Shown here: piece by piece, positions 1 to 8,203 of the stretch
How the letters are laid out: every line of letters begins with the position of its first letter
Numbering within the stretch: the stretch's first letter is position 1
NCBI GenBank assembly: GCA_000745135.1
Contig: JQNH01000001.1
Location: 248,001 to 312,000, forward strand
DNA: 64,000 bases
Direction: 5' to 3'
DNA from: Rhizobiales bacterium YIM 77505
GTDB taxonomy: Bacteria; Pseudomonadota; Alphaproteobacteria; Rhizobiales; Beijerinckiaceae
Notes under the pieces: model-generated
The model's input: the letters and a program-made list of their open reading frames with translations, nothing else
Database searches by the model: none
What the model was told of the DNA's origin: nothing
Made by a program: the position numbers and the translations under genes

Positions 1-2
1 CG

Positions 3-149
3 GAGGCTCTGGCGCAGGAACTGCGCATCTACGCCGCGAGCGAGGGAAGCGCCGACGCCTGGGTCAAGAGCCTCGCCGCCGGGACGCTGCCTCCCTTACG
101 GCAGCTCCTCGTGGAGGCGCAGCAGATGCGGCAGGCAGTAGGGCCTTAA
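3..149 (+). CDS. C-terminal end of an unidentified protein (partial)
   Basis: An open frame enters from the left edge and ends at TAA, giving 48 residues that are charged and alanine/leucine-rich with helical character (…LRQLLVEAQQMRQAVGP). Composition and codon use match the neighbours, so it is probably the real end of a gene that begins outside the window. I do not recognise the family and assign no function. The next gene is about 150 bases downstream on the same strand. Confidence 0.45.
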   Translation, partial: EALAQELRIYAASEGSADAWVKSLAAGTLPPLRQLLVEAQQMRQAVGP

Positions 150-247
150 GAGCTGCTGCGTGTCCGGCACCTGCCCTGGAGCCGAGAGCCGGCAGGCCAG
201 CGGCAAACTCCATTGCTTCTGCGGCCGCCGCATCGAATATGATGCAT

Positions 248-263
248 TTGACATCACGGTCAA
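248..263. promoter_or_regulatory. Inverted repeat TTGAC-N6-GTCAA before the HTH gene
   Basis: Perfect 5-bp arms separated by 6 bases, about 39 bases before the preferred start of the HTH gene. The left arm followed by A also reads TTGACA, a good -35 hexamer, but no convincing -10 lies 17 bases on. It could be an operator for the HTH protein itself. The TTGA/TCAA spacing of 8 is wrong for FNR (6). Confidence 0.3.
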
Positions 264-301
264 TATCGTGCATGTGACTGTTGGTATTCTGGACGGCATC
301 G

Positions 302-571
302 TTGATCACTGCTGCACAACTTCGCGCCGCTCGGGCGCTGCTGGGTATCGACCAGAGGACCCTGGCCGAAATGGCTGGGGTGTCGTTGCCGACCATTCAG
401 CGCATGGAGGCGAGCGACGGCCATGTCCGCGGCATCGTCGAAACCCTGACGAAGGTGGTTGAAGCCCTGGATCGCGCCGGTATCGAGCTCATCGCAGACC
501 ATGCGGTGAGCAGCGGGGGTGGGCGAGGCGTCCGTTTCAAAGCTGCCGCCCGCCCCAATCCTCGCACCTGA
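302..571 (+). CDS. XRE-type helix-turn-helix transcriptional regulator linked to SulP
   Basis: About 89 residues. Residues 3-60 form a lambda-repressor-like HTH (AAQLRAARALLGIDQRTLAE, then AGVSLPTIQRME), followed by a short segment ending near LIADHAVSSGGGRGVRF, the usual layout of small alphaproteobacterial XRE regulators. No ATG is available after the in-frame stop at 275. The start is TTG at 302 (family proteins usually begin at this LITAAQL) or possibly TTG at 281. It ends 43 bases before the likely SulP start, so it probably controls that transporter and perhaps itself through the inverted repeat at 248-263. DNA binding is clear from the sequence; the target is inferred. Confidence 0.75.
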   Translation: MITAAQLRAARALLGIDQRTLAEMAGVSLPTIQRMEASDGHVRGIVETLTKVVEALDRAGIELIADHAVSSGGGRGVRFKAAARPNPRT

Positions 572-614
572 CCTTCTTTTCGCCGGCGCATGGCCGGCCT
601 CCGGGAATGGGACC

Positions 615-2339
615 ATGGCCGCCCGATCTGCTGACCCGACGCTGGTCGAACTCTTCACCCCCAAGCTCGTCACCGTCTTGCGGGAGTCTTATGGCTGGCG
701 CGATCTGAAGGCGGACATCGTCGCCGGCCTGACGGTGGCGATCGTGGCGCTGCCCTTGTCCATGGCCATCGCGATCGCATCGGGCGTGACCCCCGACCGC
801 GGGCTCTATACGGCCATTGTCGGGGGCTTCTTCGTCTCGCTTCTCGGCGGCAGCCGCTTTCAGATCGGCGGGCCGGCGGGCGCCTTCATCGTGCTCGTGG
901 CAGCGACCGTGGCGCAGCATGGCGTCGAAGGACTGATCATCGCCACGATGATGTCGGGCGTCGTCATGCTGGCGGTCGGCCTCCTGCGGCTCGGCACCTT
1001 CGTCAAATACATTCCCTATCCCGTCACGGTCGGCTTCACGACCGGCATTGCCGTCATCATCTTCGCCAGCCAGATCAAGGATCTGCTCGGGCTTGCCCTG
1101 GAAAGGGAACCGGGTCCGCTCATCCCAAAGGTGGCCGCCCTCGCGGCCGCTCTTCCCAGCCTCACCGGCGCGGCGCCCGCTGTCGCTCTTCTCACGGTCC
1201 TTGTCATCGCCGCCATCCGCCGTTACCGGCCCGGATGGCCGGCGTTCCTCATCGCGGTCGCGGCGGCCTCCGTCCTCGCCTGGATGGTGGAGCTTCCCGT
1301 CGAGACCATCGGGACGCGCTTCGGCGGCATCCCGAACTACCTGCCGACGCCTGATCTGCCTCCCGTGACGATGGAAAAAGTCGTCGCCGTTCTGCCAAAC
1401 GCGCTCTCCTTCGCGCTGCTCGGCAGCATCGAGAGCCTCCTGTCGGCCGTGGTGGCGGACAGCATGACCGGACGCCGGCATCGGTCCAATTGCGAGCTCG
1501 TGGCGCAAGGCGTTGCCAACATGGCCTCGGGCCTCTTCGGCGGCTTCTGTGTGACCGGCACCATCGCACGGACCGCGACCAACGTCCGGTCAGGGGCGAG
1601 GGGGCCGGTCGCGGGCATGATGCACGCCGTGTTCCTGTTGATGTTCATGCTCGTGGCGGCGCCGCTGGCGAGCTACATCCCGCTTCCAGCGCTTGCCGCC
1701 GTGCTGGCCGTGGTGGCATGGAACATGGCCGAGAAGCACGAGTTCATGACCCTGCTGCGCGCCTCCCGCGGCGACGCCGTCGTGCTTCTCGCCACCTTCC
1801 TGCTCACGATCTTCCGCGACCTGACGGAGGGCATTCTCGCAGGTTTCGCGCTCGGCGCCCTCGTTTTCCTGCACCGCATGGCTCAATCCGTGGAGATCGA
1901 GACCCATGTACCGTTGATCGAGCTGGACCAGGCCGACAGGTCCGTCCCCGGCCGCACCCCCTATGATGCTGCGGTCGCGACGAACCCAGAAGTTGTCGTG
2001 TTCAGGATTTCAGGCGCATTCTTCTTCGGGGCGGCGGCGGAAGTGGCTGCCGTCCTCGACCGGATCGGGGCGCAGCCGAAGGTCTATGTTCTCGACTTCT
2101 CCGCGGTGCCCGTCCTTGATTCGACCGCGGCCGTGACGGTCGAAGGCTTTCTGCGCAAGGCGGCGCGGCAAGGTGCGGCGGTCTACATCGCAGGAGCGAG
2201 GCCTCCCGTCAGACGAGCGCTCCTGACCCACGGGGTGCGCCCTCCGCGCGCCAGGTTCACCCCAGACGTGACGAAAGCCCTGTTGACCATCAAGGGAGGG
2301 TCTTCAAGCGCTCCGACGGTGGCGAGCCCTGCATCATGA
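615..2339 (+). CDS. SulP family inorganic anion transporter with STAS domain
   Basis: About 574 residues. The N-terminal three quarters is a SulP membrane domain with many hydrophobic helices and the family hallmark near residue 65 (SMAIAIASGVTPDRGLYTAI). The last roughly 110 residues form a cytoplasmic STAS domain (VYVLDFSAVPVLDSTAAV). SulP proteins move sulfate, bicarbonate, nitrate or other anions; the substrate cannot be read from sequence. The frame stays open to a GTG at 519, but that would overlap the HTH gene. The ATG at 615 gives a protein starting MAARSADPTLVELFTPK, usual for the family. Its position beside nnrS and the cbb3 genes suggests a role in anaerobic or nitrogen-oxide physiology, which is inference. 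Confidence 0.9.
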   Translation: MAARSADPTLVELFTPKLVTVLRESYGWRDLKADIVAGLTVAIVALPLSMAIAIASGVTPDRGLYTAIVGGFFVSLLGGSRFQIGGPAGAFIVLVAATVAQHGVEGLIIATMMSGVVMLAVGLLRLGTFVKYIPYPVTVGFTTGIAVIIFASQIKDLLGLALEREPGPLIPKVAALAAALPSLTGAAPAVALLTVLVIAAIRRYRPGWPAFLIAVAAASVLAWMVELPVETIGTRFGGIPNYLPTPDLPPVTMEKVVAVLPNALSFALLGSIESLLSAVVADSMTGRRHRSNCELVAQGVANMASGLFGGFCVTGTIARTATNVRSGARGPVAGMMHAVFLLMFMLVAAPLASYIPLPALAAVLAVVAWNMAEKHEFMTLLRASRGDAVVLLATFLLTIFRDLTEGILAGFALGALVFLHRMAQSVEIETHVPLIELDQADRSVPGRTPYDAAVATNPEVVVFRISGAFFFGAAAEVAAVLDRIGAQPKVYVLDFSAVPVLDSTAAVTVEGFLRKAARQGAAVYIAGARPPVRRALLTHGVRPPRARFTPDVTKALLTIKGGSSSAPTVASPAS

Positions 2340-2399
2340 AGACGCACCGCTCCGCGCCCCTGTGCCGAAAGGATCGCCCTTCGCATGACGCCGATTTGT

Positions 2400-2413
2400 T
2401 TGCGTCGCATCAA
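2400..2413 (+). promoter_or_regulatory. Candidate FNR/NnrR-type site before nnrS
   Basis: TTGCG-TCGC-ATCAA matches 8 of 10 defined positions of the TTGAT-N4-ATCAA consensus. It lies 95 bases before the nnrS ATG. A TACATG at about 2436-2441 sits at the distance expected for a -10 element when the activator site is centred near -41.5. NnrS genes are commonly controlled by NO- or oxygen-responsive Crp/Fnr proteins, and such a regulator is encoded at 4381-5079. Confidence 0.45.
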
Positions 2414-2507
2414 ACCGAGCAAGTCCCCGTGGCGCTACATGCCCCCTGAACCGCCGAAGGCCGTCTTTGGGCGTTGGTCTTCGCTTGCGAATGAGGGAGG
2501 TTCAGCC

Positions 2508-3686
2508 ATGGCGATTCCCCGGCTGCGCGACTACCATGGGCCCGCGCTCCTCTCTTACGGTTTCCGCCCGTTTTTCCTCTTTGGCTCGCTCTATGCGGGC
2601 CTGGCGATCCTCGCTTGGCTGCCGGCCTTTTATGGGGAACTTGAGCTCTCCACGGCCTTCGCGCCCCGGGACTGGCACATCCACGAGATGCTTTATGGCT
2701 ATCTCGCCGCCGTCATCACCGGGTTCCTTCTGACCGCTGTGCCGAATTGGACCGGCCGCCTGCCGATCCAGGGCCCGCCTTTGTTGGTGTTGGTGGTGGT
2801 GTGGCTTGCCGGCCGGTTGGTCATCGCCGTTTCCGCCTCGACGGGGTGGGTCTTCGCAGCGGTCGTCGACAGCTCCTTCCTTCTTCTTGTCGGGCTTGCC
2901 ACCGCGCGCGAAATCCTCGCCGGGAAGAATTGGCGCAATCTCAAGGTGCTCCTCATCCTCACCGTTCTGTTCGCAGGCAACGCGGCATTCCACCTCGAGG
3001 CAGGCTTGCAGGGCCACGCCGAGTATGGGGCGCGCATCGGCATTGCGGCGAGCATCGCCCTTATCATGTTGATCGGCGGTCGCATCGTGCCGAGCTTCAC
3101 CCGGAACTGGCTGGTGCGTGAGAACCCGGGCCGCCTTCCGGCGCCCTTCGGGAGCTTCGATGTCGCGGCCATGCTGCTGTCCGCGGCAGCGCTCCTGACC
3201 TGGGTCGTCGAGCCATTGGGGTGGTGGACGGGTGCGGCGCTGATGGCGGCGGGCTTTCTCCAGGCGGCGCGGCTTGCCCGCTGGGCGGGCGATCGCACCT
3301 CCCGCGACCGCCTGGTGCTCGTCCTTCACGTGGCGTACGCCTTCGTGCCCATCGGCTTCGTCCTGGTCGGGCTTGCCGCATTCAGCCTTGTTCCGGCAAG
3401 CGCAGGCGTTCATGCCTGGACAGGGGGCGCCATCGGCCTCATGACGCTGGCCGTCATGTCGCGCGCAAGCCTTGGCCATACGGGTCGCGCGCTGGTCGCC
3501 TCCATGCCGACCCAGATCGTTTATGCACTCGCCCTTGTGGCGGCAGTGGCGAGGGTGTGTGCTGGAGTCCATCCCGAGTGGAGCCAAGCTCTGCTGCCCG
3601 CTGCCGGCATAGCTTGGGCAGCAGCGTTTCTCGGCTTCGCTATGATCTATTGGAATGTCCTGACGCGTCCGCGCCTGCGCGCCTGA
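2508..3686 (+). CDS. nnrS: NnrS family haem-copper membrane protein
   Basis: 392 residues, almost entirely hydrophobic with about 12 membrane segments. The start MAIPRLRDYHGPALLSYGFRPFF is the typical NnrS opening, followed by the conserved WHIHEMLYG stretch near residue 60. NnrS proteins bind haem and copper and relieve nitric oxide/nitrosative stress in denitrifiers and relatives. The ATG at 2508 is chosen because a GGGAGG ribosome site precedes it by 7-8 bases; upstream in-frame starts lack this. An FNR-like site lies before it, and the next gene encodes DUF6455, a frequent NnrS neighbour. No nitrite or NO reductase is present in the window. Confidence 0.92.
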   Translation: MAIPRLRDYHGPALLSYGFRPFFLFGSLYAGLAILAWLPAFYGELELSTAFAPRDWHIHEMLYGYLAAVITGFLLTAVPNWTGRLPIQGPPLLVLVVVWLAGRLVIAVSASTGWVFAAVVDSSFLLLVGLATAREILAGKNWRNLKVLLILTVLFAGNAAFHLEAGLQGHAEYGARIGIAASIALIMLIGGRIVPSFTRNWLVRENPGRLPAPFGSFDVAAMLLSAAALLTWVVEPLGWWTGAALMAAGFLQAARLARWAGDRTSRDRLVLVLHVAYAFVPIGFVLVGLAAFSLVPASAGVHAWTGGAIGLMTLAVMSRASLGHTGRALVASMPTQIVYALALVAAVARVCAGVHPEWSQALLPAAGIAWAAAFLGFAMIYWNVLTRPRLRA

Positions 3687-3739
3687 CGTATTCATCGGGA
3701 GATTGAGCCAGCGCAAGGTGTCCCTTGTTGCCGCAGGGC

Positions 3740-4165
3740 ATGCTGCCTCGAGAAGCGACGGAGGCGGCGATGCGGCTCATGGAAGCATTCGGGCAATGGC
3801 GCTCCGACTGGAGCGCGCAACGCGAATTCCTGGCCCTCGACCGGGCCGAGCGGGAGGCCTTGGCGCGCGATGTGGGCGTGGCTGAAGATCGTCTCGAGCG
3901 CGCGCTCGCTCGCGGCTCGCGGGCAGGCGAGGAACTGCCCCGGCTCTTGCACGCGCTCTCGCTCGATCGGGACGTGATCTTGCGCCGTCACTGCGGCGTT
4001 CTTCGCGACATGCAGGCGGTATGCTCCGAATGCCCTGTGGTGCGGAGCTGCCGCCGTAGGCTCGATCTTGGGCAGGCGTCCGAGACCTATCGTGCCTACT
4101 GTCCCAACGCAGAGACGATCGACGCCCTGCGCCAGGGGACGGCGCAACCGGTCGGCACCGCATAA
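3740..4165 (+). CDS. DUF6455 family protein (first copy)
   Basis: 141 residues, cytoplasmic, with no signal or membrane segment. The C-terminal half carries the DUF6455 signature: RHCGVLRDMQAVC, then C-x2-C-x5-C (VCSECPVVRSC) and YCPNAETIDAL near the end. The five conserved cysteines could bind a metal or Fe-S group, but the function is not known. The family is often found beside denitrification and NO-response genes, as here after nnrS. ATG 3740 is preferred; a TTG at 3725 is in frame. A second, shorter DUF6455 gene lies at 5247-5519 on the other side of the Crp/Fnr gene and keeps the same cysteine spacing. Confidence 0.75.
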   Translation: MLPREATEAAMRLMEAFGQWRSDWSAQREFLALDRAEREALARDVGVAEDRLERALARGSRAGEELPRLLHALSLDRDVILRRHCGVLRDMQAVCSECPVVRSCRRRLDLGQASETYRAYCPNAETIDALRQGTAQPVGTA

Positions 4166-4189
4166 CGGCCGAACGCGGCGGAGGCGATC

Positions 4190-4420
4190 ATGTCCGTCAA
4201 CGCCCATGACCTCGTGGAGGAAGTCATGCGGCGCTGGCCTCAGACGATCCGTGTTTTCCTTGATTATCGGATGCGCTGCGTCGGATGCCCGATCGCCTGC
4301 TTCCACACGGTGGAGGACGCGTGCCGGGAGCATCGCCTCGATATGGCGACCGTTCTCGCGGATCTGAGGGCCGGGGCCGCTCAGTCCGGCAGGCCCTCCG
4401 CCAGGAGGAGCAGCTTGTGA
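4190..4420 (+). CDS. DUF1858 domain protein (ScdA N-terminal-like)
   Basis: 76 residues. The DUF1858 fold spans nearly the whole protein: an N-terminal helix (LVEEVMRRWPQTIRVFLDYR), then C-V-G-C-P-I-A-C (C-x2-C-x3-C) and a helix-rich end. Related domains occur alone or fused to hybrid-cluster-type or Fe-S repair proteins (ScdA/YtfE N-terminus) and are tied to anaerobic or nitrosative stress. A GGAGG ribosome site lies 6 bases before ATG 4190, 24 bases after the DUF6455 gene, so the two are probably co-transcribed. The last 40 bases overlap the end of the convergent Crp/Fnr gene; residues 65-76 look like low-complexity read-through. Confidence 0.8.
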   Translation: MSVNAHDLVEEVMRRWPQTIRVFLDYRMRCVGCPIACFHTVEDACREHRLDMATVLADLRAGAAQSGRPSARRSSL

Positions 4421-5079
4421 GGGTCGCGCAGCACGATCCGCTGACGGCCTCCCGCAACCAGTCCCTCGTCCTCCCAGGCGCTCAGGATGCGGCTGACGGT
4501 GTGAAGCGTGGTGCCGGTCATCTCCGCGACGTCTTGTCGGCTGATGGGGAAGTTGATCTCGACGCCCGCTTCGATCTTGCGTCCCGCCTGCTTGGCGAGC
4601 CGGAGAAGGGCGTGCGCCACCCGCCGTTCCACCTGTTCCGTCGACATTTCGACAACTCGGGTGTGGGCTTCCTGAAGGCGACCTCCCACGGTTCGCAAGA
4701 CCGAGGCGGCGAGGGTGGGGAAGCTCGCGGCAAGCCGGGGCCATGCGGCAGAAGGCCATGCAAGCGCCACGCTGTCCACGACGGCCGTGGCCGTCGCAGG
4801 GTAGGTGGTGCGGCCGATCGCCATGGCAACGCCGAAGATCTCGCCCGGGGCGACGAAGCGCACCACCACTTGCTGCCCGTCCGGGGTGAGCTTCACCACG
4901 CGCAAATGCCCATGAAGCAAGAGGAAGAAGGAATGGGCTTCCTCGTCCTGCTCGAACACCGCCGTATGTTTCGGATAGCGCGTGGAGCGCGCTTCACTCA
5001 GCACGGCATCGAGCTCTTCGGGTCGAAGCCCAGCAAAGAGCGGCAATCCGGCAATGAGCGAACGGTCGAGGGAAGCCAT
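4381..5079 (-). CDS. Crp/Fnr family transcriptional regulator without cysteines
   Basis: 232 residues. The N-terminal cyclic-nucleotide-type beta barrel spans about 12-125 (LFAGLRPEELDAVL… HGHLRVVKLTPDGQQVVVRF), followed by a long dimerisation helix and a C-terminal winged HTH at about 165-215 (ISRQDVAEMTGTTLHTVSRIL). There is not a single cysteine, so it cannot carry an FNR 4Fe-4S cluster. It is closer in design to Dnr/NnrR/FixK-type regulators that sense NO through haem or act downstream of two-component systems. The recognition helix has H-T-V-S-R where FNR has E-x-x-S-R, keeping the S-R pair. It is a good candidate to bind the FNR-like sites before nnrS, ccoN and ccoG; that link is inference. 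Confidence 0.88.
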   Translation of the reverse strand: MASLDRSLIAGLPLFAGLRPEELDAVLSEARSTRYPKHTAVFEQDEEAHSFFLLLHGHLRVVKLTPDGQQVVVRFVAPGEIFGVAMAIGRTTYPATATAVVDSVALAWPSAAWPRLAASFPTLAASVLRTVGGRLQEAHTRVVEMSTEQVERRVAHALLRLAKQAGRKIEAGVEINFPISRQDVAEMTGTTLHTVSRILSAWEDEGLVAGGRQRIVLRDPHKLLLLAEGLPD

Positions 5080-5246
5080 GGCGTATCCGCGGATCCGGCC
5101 AGGATAAGTTCAGTTGGCGACGACGAAAACCCCGGTCAAAGGGGCCAGGGCGCGCCGGTCCGCAGGTCGTGCCCTGCCTTCCAGACCTCCCCGACCCGTG
5201 TCTGCCGCCGCCCATTTCACAGCCAATAACCGAGGGGGCGAGTACG

Positions 5247-5519
5247 ATGAAGTGGCCGATGCGACGTCGCGCAGCCCGTCGGGCCTGCTTTCTTGCGGCC
5301 ATGATGGACAGGTTGGCGATCGCGAACGACCCGACTTGCATCCCGCGCCAAGAGTTGGACGCGGCGCTTGGCCGCTGTTTGCGGTGTGCGCAGGCCGACG
5401 CCTGCGGACGCTGGCTTGAAGTGGTCGAGAAGGCCCGGGCTGCGCCGCCATTCTGTCCGAACCGCGCTTTCTTCACCGCCATTTGGCGCTCGCGTCCGCC
5501 TGGTCGGCAGGCCTGTTGA
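5247..5519 (+). CDS. DUF6455 family protein (second, short copy)
   Basis: 90 residues. An arginine-rich start (MKWPMRRRAARRACFLAAMMDRL) is followed by the DUF6455 core: TCIPRQELDAALGRC, then C-x2-C-x5-C (RCLRCAQADAC) and a terminal FCPNR. The cysteine spacing equals that of the copy at 3740-4165, which is about 50 residues longer at the N-terminus. ATG 5247 is chosen because a GAGGGGG ribosome site lies just upstream. Its stop codon lies inside the FNR-like box of ccoN (5516-5529). It is divergent from the Crp/Fnr gene, with 167 bases between them. The biochemical function is unknown. Confidence 0.7.
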   Translation: MKWPMRRRAARRACFLAAMMDRLAIANDPTCIPRQELDAALGRCLRCAQADACGRWLEVVEKARAAPPFCPNRAFFTAIWRSRPPGRQAC

Positions 5520-5529
5520 CCCAAATCAA
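5516..5529 (+). promoter_or_regulatory. FNR/FixK box upstream of ccoN
   Basis: TTGAC-CCAA-ATCAA matches 9 of 10 positions of TTGAT-N4-ATCAA and keeps the exact TTGA-N6-TCAA core. It lies 74 bases before the ccoN ATG. A TCATAG at 5551-5556 is at the distance expected for a -10 element of a class II activated promoter. This is the standard control of cbb3 oxidase operons by FNR or FixK in alphaproteobacteria. Confidence 0.75.
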
Positions 5530-5603
5530 AGTTTCCCTTCGCCAGTGCAGTCATAGGAACCTCCGGCAAAGCAACACGCGATTGCGGGCGCGGAGAAAGA
5601 GTC

Positions 5604-7280
5604 ATGGCTGCGAGGGCGCACGTGAAATACATGACGGAAGGCGAGGGCGGGCTCTCGGCCGCGCTGCTGGCGGGCGTGCTCGTCTGCCTCTTCGCCGCCG
5701 CGCGGGCCGAGGACGCCGCCTTTGCTTTCCATGCCTATCTCTCGGCCGCGGCCTCCCTCGGCGGGTTGATGCTCGTGCTGAGCCATTTCGCTGGCCGCGA
5801 CGCGAGCCCGGTGCCTCAGGAGGTGAACGGCAAGCCCAACTACAATCTCGGGCCTGTCAAGTTTGCCGTGATCGCCTCGGTCGTGTGGGGCATCGCCGGC
5901 TTTCTCGTCGGGGTCATCATCGCCTTTCAGCTCTGGGCGCCGGAGCTCAACTTCGGGCTGCCCTTCACGAATTTCGGACGTCTTCGCCCGTTGCACACGT
6001 CTGCCGTGATCTTCGCCTTCGGCGGCAACGTGCTCATCGGCACCTCGTTCTATGTGGTCCAGCGGACTTGCCGCGCCCGCCTTGCCGGAGAACTGGCGCC
6101 CTGGTTCGTCGTGCTCGGCTACAACTTCTTCATTGTGCTCGCGGGCACGGGCTATCTCCTCGGCGTCACCCAGTCCAAGGAATACGCCGAGCCCGAGTGG
6201 TATGCGGATCTGTGGCTCACCATCGTCTGGGTCGTCTATCTCCTTGTCTTCCTCGGGACCATCTGGAAGCGCAAGGAACCACACATCTTCGTCGCGAACT
6301 GGTTCTATCTTGCCTTCATCGTGACCATCGCGATGCTGCACATCGTCAACAACCTGGCGATGCCGGTGTCGGTGTTCGGCTCGAAGTCCTATCCCATCTT
6401 CTCCGGCGTGCAGGACGCCCTGATCCAGTGGTGGTACGGCCACAACGCCGTCGGCTTCTTCCTCACCGCCGGCTTCCTCGCCATCATGTACTACTTCATT
6501 CCGAAGCGGGCGGAGCGACCGGTCTATTCCTACCGGCTGTCCATCATCCACTTCTGGGCCCTGATCTTCATGTACATCTGGGCCGGTCCGCACCATCTTC
6601 ACTACACCGCGCTTCCCGACTGGGCGCAGACGCTCGGCATGACCTTCTCGATCATGCTGTGGATGCCTTCCTGGGGCGGCATGATCAACGGCCTGATGAC
6701 GCTGTCGGGCGCCTGGGACAAGCTGCGCACCGATCCCGTGCTGCGCATGATGGTGGTGTCGCTCGCCTTCTACGGCATGTCGACCTTCGAAGGTCCGATG
6801 ATGTCGATCAAGGCGGTGAACTCGCTTTCCCACTACACCGACTGGACCATCGGCCACGTCCATTCCGGCGCGCTCGGCTGGGTCGCCTATGTGTCCTTTG
6901 GCGCCCTCTACTGCCTCGTGCCGTGGCTGTGGAATCGGCCCCGCCTCTACTCCCTGAAGCTGGTCGAGTGGCACTTCTGGGTCTCGACGCTCGGCATCGT
7001 CCTCTACATCACCTCGATGTGGGTCGCCGGCATCATGCAGGGCCTCATGTGGCGCGCCTACAACGCGCTCGGCTTCCTCGAATACTCCTTCATCGAGACC
7101 GTGGAGGCCATGCAGCCCTATTACCTGGTCCGTGCGCTGGGGGGCGTCCTGTTCCTCACCGGTGCGCTGATCATGGCCTTCAACCTCTACATGACCGTGC
7201 GCGGCTCCGAGGCCGAGGAAGAGGAGCAGGTTCCGGTCCTCGCTCCCGCGCCTGCGCCCCTGCCCATCGCCGCCGAATAA
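5604..7280 (+). CDS. ccoN: cbb3-type cytochrome c oxidase subunit I
   Basis: 558 residues, about 14 membrane segments. This is the catalytic haem-copper subunit of the high-affinity terminal oxidase that reduces oxygen to water under microaerobic conditions. Visible family marks include [29 protein letters not shown], the histidine-rich [15 protein letters not shown] that belongs to the copper B region, [11 protein letters not shown], and [10 protein letters not shown] with the haem histidines. Length and layout are normal. The GGAGAAAGAG ribosome site precedes ATG 5604, and an FNR/FixK box sits upstream. The gene leads ccoNOQP, with ccoO 10 bases downstream. Confidence 0.98.
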   Translation: MAARAHVKYMTEGEGGLSAALLAGVLVCLFAAARAEDAAFAFHAYLSAAASLGGLMLVLSHFAGRDASPVPQEVNGKPNYNLGPVKFAVIASVVWGIAGFLVGVIIAFQLWAPELNFGLPFTNFGRLRPLHTSAVIFAFGGNVLIGTSFYVVQRTCRARLAGELAPWFVVLGYNFFIVLAGTGYLLGVTQSKEYAEPEWYADLWLTIVWVVYLLVFLGTIWKRKEPHIFVANWFYLAFIVTIAMLHIVNNLAMPVSVFGSKSYPIFSGVQDALIQWWYGHNAVGFFLTAGFLAIMYYFIPKRAERPVYSYRLSIIHFWALIFMYIWAGPHHLHYTALPDWAQTLGMTFSIMLWMPSWGGMINGLMTLSGAWDKLRTDPVLRMMVVSLAFYGMSTFEGPMMSIKAVNSLSHYTDWTIGHVHSGALGWVAYVSFGALYCLVPWLWNRPRLYSLKLVEWHFWVSTLGIVLYITSMWVAGIMQGLMWRAYNALGFLEYSFIETVEAMQPYYLVRALGGVLFLTGALIMAFNLYMTVRGSEAEEEEQVPVLAPAPAPLPIAAE

Positions 7281-7290
7281 GGGGATTCCC

Positions 7291-8043
7291 ATGGCAGCCA
7301 CTCAAACAGGGCTTTGGAAGAAGCACGAGTTCTTCGAAAAGAACTCGATCGTGCTTCTCATCGGCACGCTGATCGTGGTCGCGATCGGCGGGCTCATCGA
7401 GATCGTGCCGCTCTTCTACCTCAAGAGCACGGTCGAGAAGGTGGAGGGCATGCGCCCCTACACGCCCCTCGAGCTCGCCGGGCGCAACATCTACATCCGC
7501 GAGGGCTGCTATCTCTGCCACAGCCAGATGATCCGCTCGATGCGCGACGAGGTCGAGCGCTACGGTCATTTCTCGCTTGCGGCCGAGAGCATGTACGACC
7601 ACCCCTTCCAGTGGGGCTCGAAGCGCACGGGGCCTGACCTTGCACGCGTCGGCGGCAAGTACTCCGACGAGTGGCACCGCGACCATCTGAAGGATCCGAA
7701 GTCGGTGGTGCCGACCTCCATCATGCCTTCCTACGCCTTTCTCGATCGCGAGCTCGACTTCCGTGGCATCGCCGCGGACCTCAAGGCGAACCGAGCCATC
7801 GGCGTGCCCTATACGGACGACATGGTGGAGAGCGCCCGCGCCGACCTCCTGGCGCAAGCTTCGCCCGACAGTCCTGGCGTCGAGGAGTTGCAGAAGCGCT
7901 ATCCGAAGGCCGTGGCCCGCGATTTCGATGGCGATCCCAAACGCGTGACGGAGCTCGACGCTTTGATCGCTTACCTGCAGATGCTCGGCACGCTCGTGGA
8001 CTTCAAGCTCTACGACGGCAAAGCCCAGGACAATTTGAGGTGA
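7291..8043 (+). CDS. ccoO: cbb3-type cytochrome c oxidase subunit II (monohaem)
   Basis: 250 residues. One N-terminal membrane anchor (about 19-42) is followed by a periplasmic c-type cytochrome domain with a single haem motif CYLCH at 73-77, in the family context [13 protein letters not shown], and a methionine-containing stretch ([12 protein letters not shown]) that supplies the distal ligand. It passes electrons from CcoP to CcoN. Length is typical. It sits between ccoN (10 bases upstream) and ccoQ (4 bases downstream), so it is clearly part of the same transcript. Confidence 0.97.
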   Translation: MAATQTGLWKKHEFFEKNSIVLLIGTLIVVAIGGLIEIVPLFYLKSTVEKVEGMRPYTPLELAGRNIYIREGCYLCHSQMIRSMRDEVERYGHFSLAAESMYDHPFQWGSKRTGPDLARVGGKYSDEWHRDHLKDPKSVVPTSIMPSYAFLDRELDFRGIAADLKANRAIGVPYTDDMVESARADLLAQASPDSPGVEELQKRYPKAVARDFDGDPKRVTELDALIAYLQMLGTLVDFKLYDGKAQDNLR

Positions 8044-8047
8044 GGTC

Positions 8048-8200
8048 GTGACCACCTATCACGTTCTGTCGCAATTCGCCCAGACCGGCGGCCTCATCTA
8101 CTTCATGCTGCTGTTTGCGGCGGTGGCGATCTACGCGCTTCGTCCTCGCAACAGCGCGAAGTTCGAACGCGCCGCTCGCCTGCCCCTTGCCGAGGACTGA
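8048..8200 (+). CDS. ccoQ: cbb3-type oxidase small subunit CcoQ (FixQ)
   Basis: 50 residues from a GTG start. It reads MTTYHVLSQFAQTGG, then one membrane helix (LIYFMLLFAAVAIYAL), then R-P-R-N and a short charged tail. This is the CcoQ/FixQ pattern, a single-span subunit that stabilises the cbb3 complex. The GTG follows the ccoO stop by 4 bases with AGGT in between, and ccoP begins 3 bases after its stop, so the four genes are tightly packed. Confidence 0.9.
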   Translation: MTTYHVLSQFAQTGGLIYFMLLFAAVAIYALRPRNSAKFERAARLPLAED

Positions 8201-8203
8201 CCA

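Noticed and set aside
537-1508. Long open frame on the minus strand opposite the SulP gene
   Set aside because: It runs antisense to a clear SulP transporter, has a biased Arg/His/Asp composition typical of reverse frames in GC-rich DNA, and shows no family motif.
3703-3716. TTGAGCCAGCGCAA as an FNR-type site before the first DUF6455 gene
   Set aside because: Only the left half matches; the right half lacks ATC. It lies 17 bases after nnrS, so co-transcription with nnrS is a simpler explanation.
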